A stretch of 64,000 bases of DNA from JACKCB01 sp964452775 (GTDB taxonomy: Bacteria; Chloroflexota; Anaerolineae; Promineifilales; Promineifilaceae), in assembly GCA_964452775.1 (NCBI GenBank), contig CAYVQP010000006.1, positions 35,295 to 99,294 of the forward strand, given 5' to 3'. Within the stretch, counting starts at the first letter, position 1, and each line of letters opens with the position of its first letter. The notes below the pieces were generated by a model, which did not search any database, had not been told where the DNA came from, and saw nothing but the letters and a program-made list of their open reading frames with translations. Both the position numbers and the translations under genes were made by a program. Below are positions 61,056 to 64,000 of this stretch, piece by piece.

Positions 61056-62366
61056 ATGGAAGCAACCGCAACACCGCAGAGCAACAATTATCACGTGCGT
61101 TCATTTTTCGTCCTTTGGGGAGGGCAGGCGCTTTCCCTGCTCGGCAGCCAGGTCGTCCAGTTTGCGTTGATCTGGTACCTGACCGCTGAAACCGGCTCCG
61201 GCACGGTGCTGGCGATCGCTTCGATGATGGGCCTCTTGCCGACCGTCTTGTTGGGACCCATCGCCGGCGCGCTGGTGGATCGGTGGTCGCGGCGCTGGAT
61301 AATGTTCTGGGCGGACACGCTGGTGGCGCTGGCCTCGCTGCTGCTGGCCTTCCTGTTTGCGACGGAGCAGGTACAAATCTGGCAAATCTACGCGATCCTG
61401 TTTGTCAGGGCGCTGGGTGCGGCATTCCACGGGCCGGCAATGATCGCTTCAACCTCACTGATGGTGCCGCCGGCTTACCTGACGCGGATAGCCGGATTGA
61501 ACCAGATGCTCAACGGCGGGTTGAACATCATTGCTGCGCCTCTTGGCGCGTTTCTGGTCGAATTGCTCCCGATGCAGAACATCATGCTTGTCGACGTAGC
61601 TACAGCCTTGTTTGCTGTTGCGCCTCTGCTCTTCATTGCCGTGCCCCAGCCTCCGGCCACGGTGCAGGCAGCTACTTCAGGTGAGCAGAAAGGCGCGACT
61701 GCCGGCTTGTGGCATGAACTGGTCGTCGGGTTCCGCTATGTGCTAAGCCGCCCCGGCTTGCGCGCGGTCATTGTCATTGCTGTCTTGATCAACTTTCTAG
61801 TCAGCCCGGCGATGGCGCTGCTCCCCCTGGTCGTAAAGGAGTATTTTCATGGTGGGGCGCTGCAACTTGGCTGGCTCGAAGCTGCGCTTGGTATCGGCGT
61901 CTTGCTGGGGGGGCTGTTGCTCAGCATTTGGGGTGGCTTCAAGAGGCGGATGGTCACCACTATGGCCGGCCTGGTGTTGCTGGGGTTCGCCATGTTGATG
62001 CTCGGGCTTGCGCCGGCCGATCTCTTCGCCATAGCGCTGGTAGCAATGTTTCTTGGCGGGTTGGCCCTGCCCATTGCAAACGGGCCGGTTCAGGCCACCT
62101 TGCAGGTCACGGTTGCGCCGGAAATGCAGGGAAGGGTATTCACGCTTCTGGCCAGCCTGGCCACTGCGATGACGCCAATTGGCCTGTTGCTTGCCGGCCC
62201 ACTCTCTGACCTGATCTCAGTAAACGTCTGGTACGTGGCCGCCGGAATCACGATTCTGATCCTGGTGGCATGGGGCGCCGCCAACAGCGCGGTGATGAAC
62301 CTTGACCAGACGCCGGCAGTTGCCCCGTTGGCAACAAGCGAAATGGAGGTCGAGCCGCTCGCTTAA
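61056..62366 (+). CDS. MFS transporter (MFS_3, MefA/EntS-like exporter), second copy
   Basis: A 436-residue 12-helix protein related to that at 58783: FFVLWGGQALSLLGSQVVQF, then GPIAGALVDRWSRRWIM and QGRVFTLLASL at the same places. GGAGGA lies 9 bases before the ATG at 61056, which is better than the in-frame start at 61026. It probably exports a hydrophobic compound. Genes for two similar exporters, each with an ArsR-type regulator, follow one another. Confidence 0.88.
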   Translation: MEATATPQSNNYHVRSFFVLWGGQALSLLGSQVVQFALIWYLTAETGSGTVLAIASMMGLLPTVLLGPIAGALVDRWSRRWIMFWADTLVALASLLLAFLFATEQVQIWQIYAILFVRALGAAFHGPAMIASTSLMVPPAYLTRIAGLNQMLNGGLNIIAAPLGAFLVELLPMQNIMLVDVATALFAVAPLLFIAVPQPPATVQAATSGEQKGATAGLWHELVVGFRYVLSRPGLRAVIVIAVLINFLVSPAMALLPLVVKEYFHGGALQLGWLEAALGIGVLLGGLLLSIWGGFKRRMVTTMAGLVLLGFAMLMLGLAPADLFAIALVAMFLGGLALPIANGPVQATLQVTVAPEMQGRVFTLLASLATAMTPIGLLLAGPLSDLISVNVWYVAAGITILILVAWGAANSAVMNLDQTPAVAPLATSEMEVEPLA

Positions 62367-62390
62367 GCAGTAGGCTCGCAAAGCCACGAC

Positions 62391-62421
62391 AAACCCCGCA
62401 ACTCAAGGACCTACGGGGTTT
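62391..62421 (+). terminator. Hairpin after the second MFS gene
   Basis: An 8-bp stem AAACCCCG (62391-62398) with CGGGGTTT (62414-62421) and a 15-base loop. The T run is short, so termination may be incomplete before the peptidase gene. Confidence 0.5.
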
Positions 62422-62444
62422 CCTTGTAACCAAAGGAATGAAAG

Positions 62445-64000
62445 ATGACACGAATTGAATCCCTATTGGCGGCGCGCCTCTTTGTGGCGCCCCAGATAGC
62501 CGGCGACAAGATCTACTTCGTCAGTAACTTAAGCGGCCGGCTGAGCCTTTACGCCATGCGCTTTGGCGGTAGCGTGCCGGAGCCATTGCTACCGCCGCAC
62601 CTGGCCCTACAAAATCCGGACTTAATGGATGGCCGGTTGTTTGCACTCTTCCCGCAACTGGAAAAGATTCTGGTGATGCTTGACAACAATGGCGATGAGA
62701 ATTACCAGCCAATGTTGATTCCAATGGAAGGCGGCTTTCCGGAGCCGGCGTTTGGAGATAGGCTTTCCCATTATCGGGTGCACCTGCTGGATGTTTGCGA
62801 AGAGCAGGCCATCGTTTATCTGTGGGCCGAGGCCCAGGATGCGCAACGTTCTGATCTATTCAGGGCGAACTTGGCGTCCGGAGAGTTGGTCAAGATCGCC
62901 GCGAGCACATTTGGCGCTTACCTGGCGGGTCACTCGGCCGACCAGAAGCAGGTGGTTACAATTGACGCCTTTGGAGCCGGGGACCATATCGTTTATCTGC
63001 AAGATGGCGATAACGCCCGAAAGCTACTCTTTGGCACGCCGTTGGAGGAGCGCCGGCCCGATCAAGAGGTGCCGCGAAATGGTATCGGCAAGGTCCATTT
63101 TGTGAATGATGGGCGCGCTCTCCTGGTACTGACGCTGCTGTTCTCCGACCAGAACGGTCTGGCCCTAATGCCGCTCGACGATCCGCAGCATATCCGAGAG
63201 GTCAAAATTACTGGCCTCGCTCACGCCGGCGCAGGCGAGCTAGAGGGATTCGAGCACCTGCGGGGTGATCGCTTTGAACTGCTGTACAACATTGATGGTT
63301 GCGCCTGGCTCTATGAAGGTGTGTTCGATTCGGAAGCAGCCGAGATGCGGCTGGAACATGTAATCACCGGGAGCGGAGAGTTATCCGGCGGCGTGCTGAA
63401 GGGCCATTACTATAGTGAGTGCGACGACCGATTTGTACTTAGCTTCACCACCGCTACTGAGCCGGCGCAGATCTACACGGTGTCCGGACCACAGCGAGAT
63501 GAATTGGCGCGCCACACCAACGAGAAGGTGCTGGGCATTGGCGATGGTATGCTGGCTGCCGGCGAAGATTACTCCTTTACTTCCCACGATGGAATGCGCA
63601 TCTCGGCGCGCCTATATCTGCCGGCGGAGTCGCTAGGCTTTTCCGCCCCCTATCCACTGGTCTATTACATACATGGGGGGCCGCAGGGCCAGGAACGCCC
63701 CGACTTTGTCTGGTTCTCGATGCCGCTGATCCAACACCTGACGCTGAATGGATTCGCGGTGTTTGTGCCCAACGTTCGGGGTAGCACCGGCTACGGCTTC
63801 GGCTACATGAATCATGTGATGAAAGATTGGGGTGGGCAGGATCGGCTGGATCATGTGCATGCGATGACGAAAGTGCTGCCCAATGATGCGCGCATTGACG
63901 TCGGGCGGGCCGGGGTCGTTGGCCGGTCATATGGGGGCTATATGACCCTCACCCTGGCTACCCGGCACCCCGAGCTTTGGTCGGCGGCGGTGGATATGTT
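62445..64000 (+). CDS. S9 family serine peptidase (prolyl oligopeptidase-like), partial
   Basis: An open frame from ATG 62445 to the window edge (518 codons, no stop). The first 390 residues contain short beta-propeller blades. The C-terminal part shows the alpha/beta-hydrolase domain: YYIHGGPQGQ (oxyanion loop), NVRGSTGYGF, then GRSYGGYM with the nucleophile Ser495. The Asp and His of the triad lie beyond the edge. The family cleaves peptides after Pro or removes N-acylated residues. No signal peptide. AAAGGAATG lies just upstream; the ATG at 62438 is out of frame and quickly stops. About 80 bases separate it from the MFS gene, so it may share the transcript. Confidence 0.85.
   Translation, partial: MTRIESLLAARLFVAPQIAGDKIYFVSNLSGRLSLYAMRFGGSVPEPLLPPHLALQNPDLMDGRLFALFPQLEKILVMLDNNGDENYQPMLIPMEGGFPEPAFGDRLSHYRVHLLDVCEEQAIVYLWAEAQDAQRSDLFRANLASGELVKIAASTFGAYLAGHSADQKQVVTIDAFGAGDHIVYLQDGDNARKLLFGTPLEERRPDQEVPRNGIGKVHFVNDGRALLVLTLLFSDQNGLALMPLDDPQHIREVKITGLAHAGAGELEGFEHLRGDRFELLYNIDGCAWLYEGVFDSEAAEMRLEHVITGSGELSGGVLKGHYYSECDDRFVLSFTTATEPAQIYTVSGPQRDELARHTNEKVLGIGDGMLAAGEDYSFTSHDGMRISARLYLPAESLGFSAPYPLVYYIHGGPQGQERPDFVWFSMPLIQHLTLNGFAVFVPNVRGSTGYGFGYMNHVMKDWGGQDRLDHVHAMTKVLPNDARIDVGRAGVVGRSYGGYMTLTLATRHPELWSAAVDM

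Noticed and set aside
1..64000. CRISPR arrays, insertion sequences, prophage or toxin-antitoxin genes
   Set aside because: No regularly spaced repeats, transposase motifs or terminal inverted repeats were seen on reading both strands.

Overview
The window looks like a contig from a draft genome or metagenome bin of a Chloroflexota bacterium, most likely from the Anaerolineae side. This is inferred from the gene repertoire, not from a marker gene: GC-rich DNA, several GT-C glycosyltransferases with an appended beta-sandwich domain, an oversized SecA, a T-box-controlled trp operon, a complex I membrane arm with two NuoM copies, and an F0 b subunit carrying a delta-like tail. Two runs of exactly 100 N (18257-18356 and 51087-51186) are scaffold gaps, and each removes the catalytic core of a gene. 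I see no rRNA, tRNA, CRISPR array, insertion sequence or phage gene. The hexamer GCCGGC is strikingly frequent throughout.

Region 1 (1-16867) is a cell-surface glycan locus. It holds five large membrane proteins (GT39/PMT-like, DUF2142-like and a related non-GT protein), several of which end in the same unnamed extracytoplasmic domain. It also has two GT2 glycosyltransferases, a SAM methyltransferase, a Wzx-like flippase and a radical SAM/SPASM-type enzyme. One gene on the minus strand encodes a secreted beta-propeller. Many genes overlap by 4 bases (ATGA), so they are probably translated together.

Region 2 (16864-23652) is the tryptophan operon: a strong promoter, a tRNA-Trp-type T-box with its terminator, then trpE, trpS, trpG, trpD, an O-antigen-ligase-like gene and trpC. 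Region 3 (23735-37107) is housekeeping: the B12-binding mutase subunit with meaB, a divergent PRPP synthetase, secA, mutM, an M29 aminopeptidase, an unknown protein, holB, hutH and a thiolase.

Region 4 (37164-49606) is bioenergetic. It contains nuoA-H-J-K-L-M-M-N followed by atpI-B-E-F and a clear terminator. Only membrane-embedded or membrane-anchoring subunits are present. The peripheral arm of complex I (nuoBCDEFGI) and F1 (atpA, G, D, C) must lie elsewhere if the complexes are complete. Two NuoM copies and a lengthened lateral helix in NuoL suggest a complex I with four antiporter-like subunits.

Region 5 (49634-57220) covers envelope biogenesis: an alkaline-phosphatase-superfamily phosphodiesterase, a CDP-alcohol phosphatidyltransferase, Lgt with an inserted helical domain, a secreted FlgD-Ig-like protein, a PhnD-like lipoprotein and two GT2 enzymes. 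Region 6 (57217-64000) holds two successive ArsR-type regulator plus MFS exporter pairs, with TTGACA promoters and similar dyad elements. It ends in an S9 peptidase that runs off the window.
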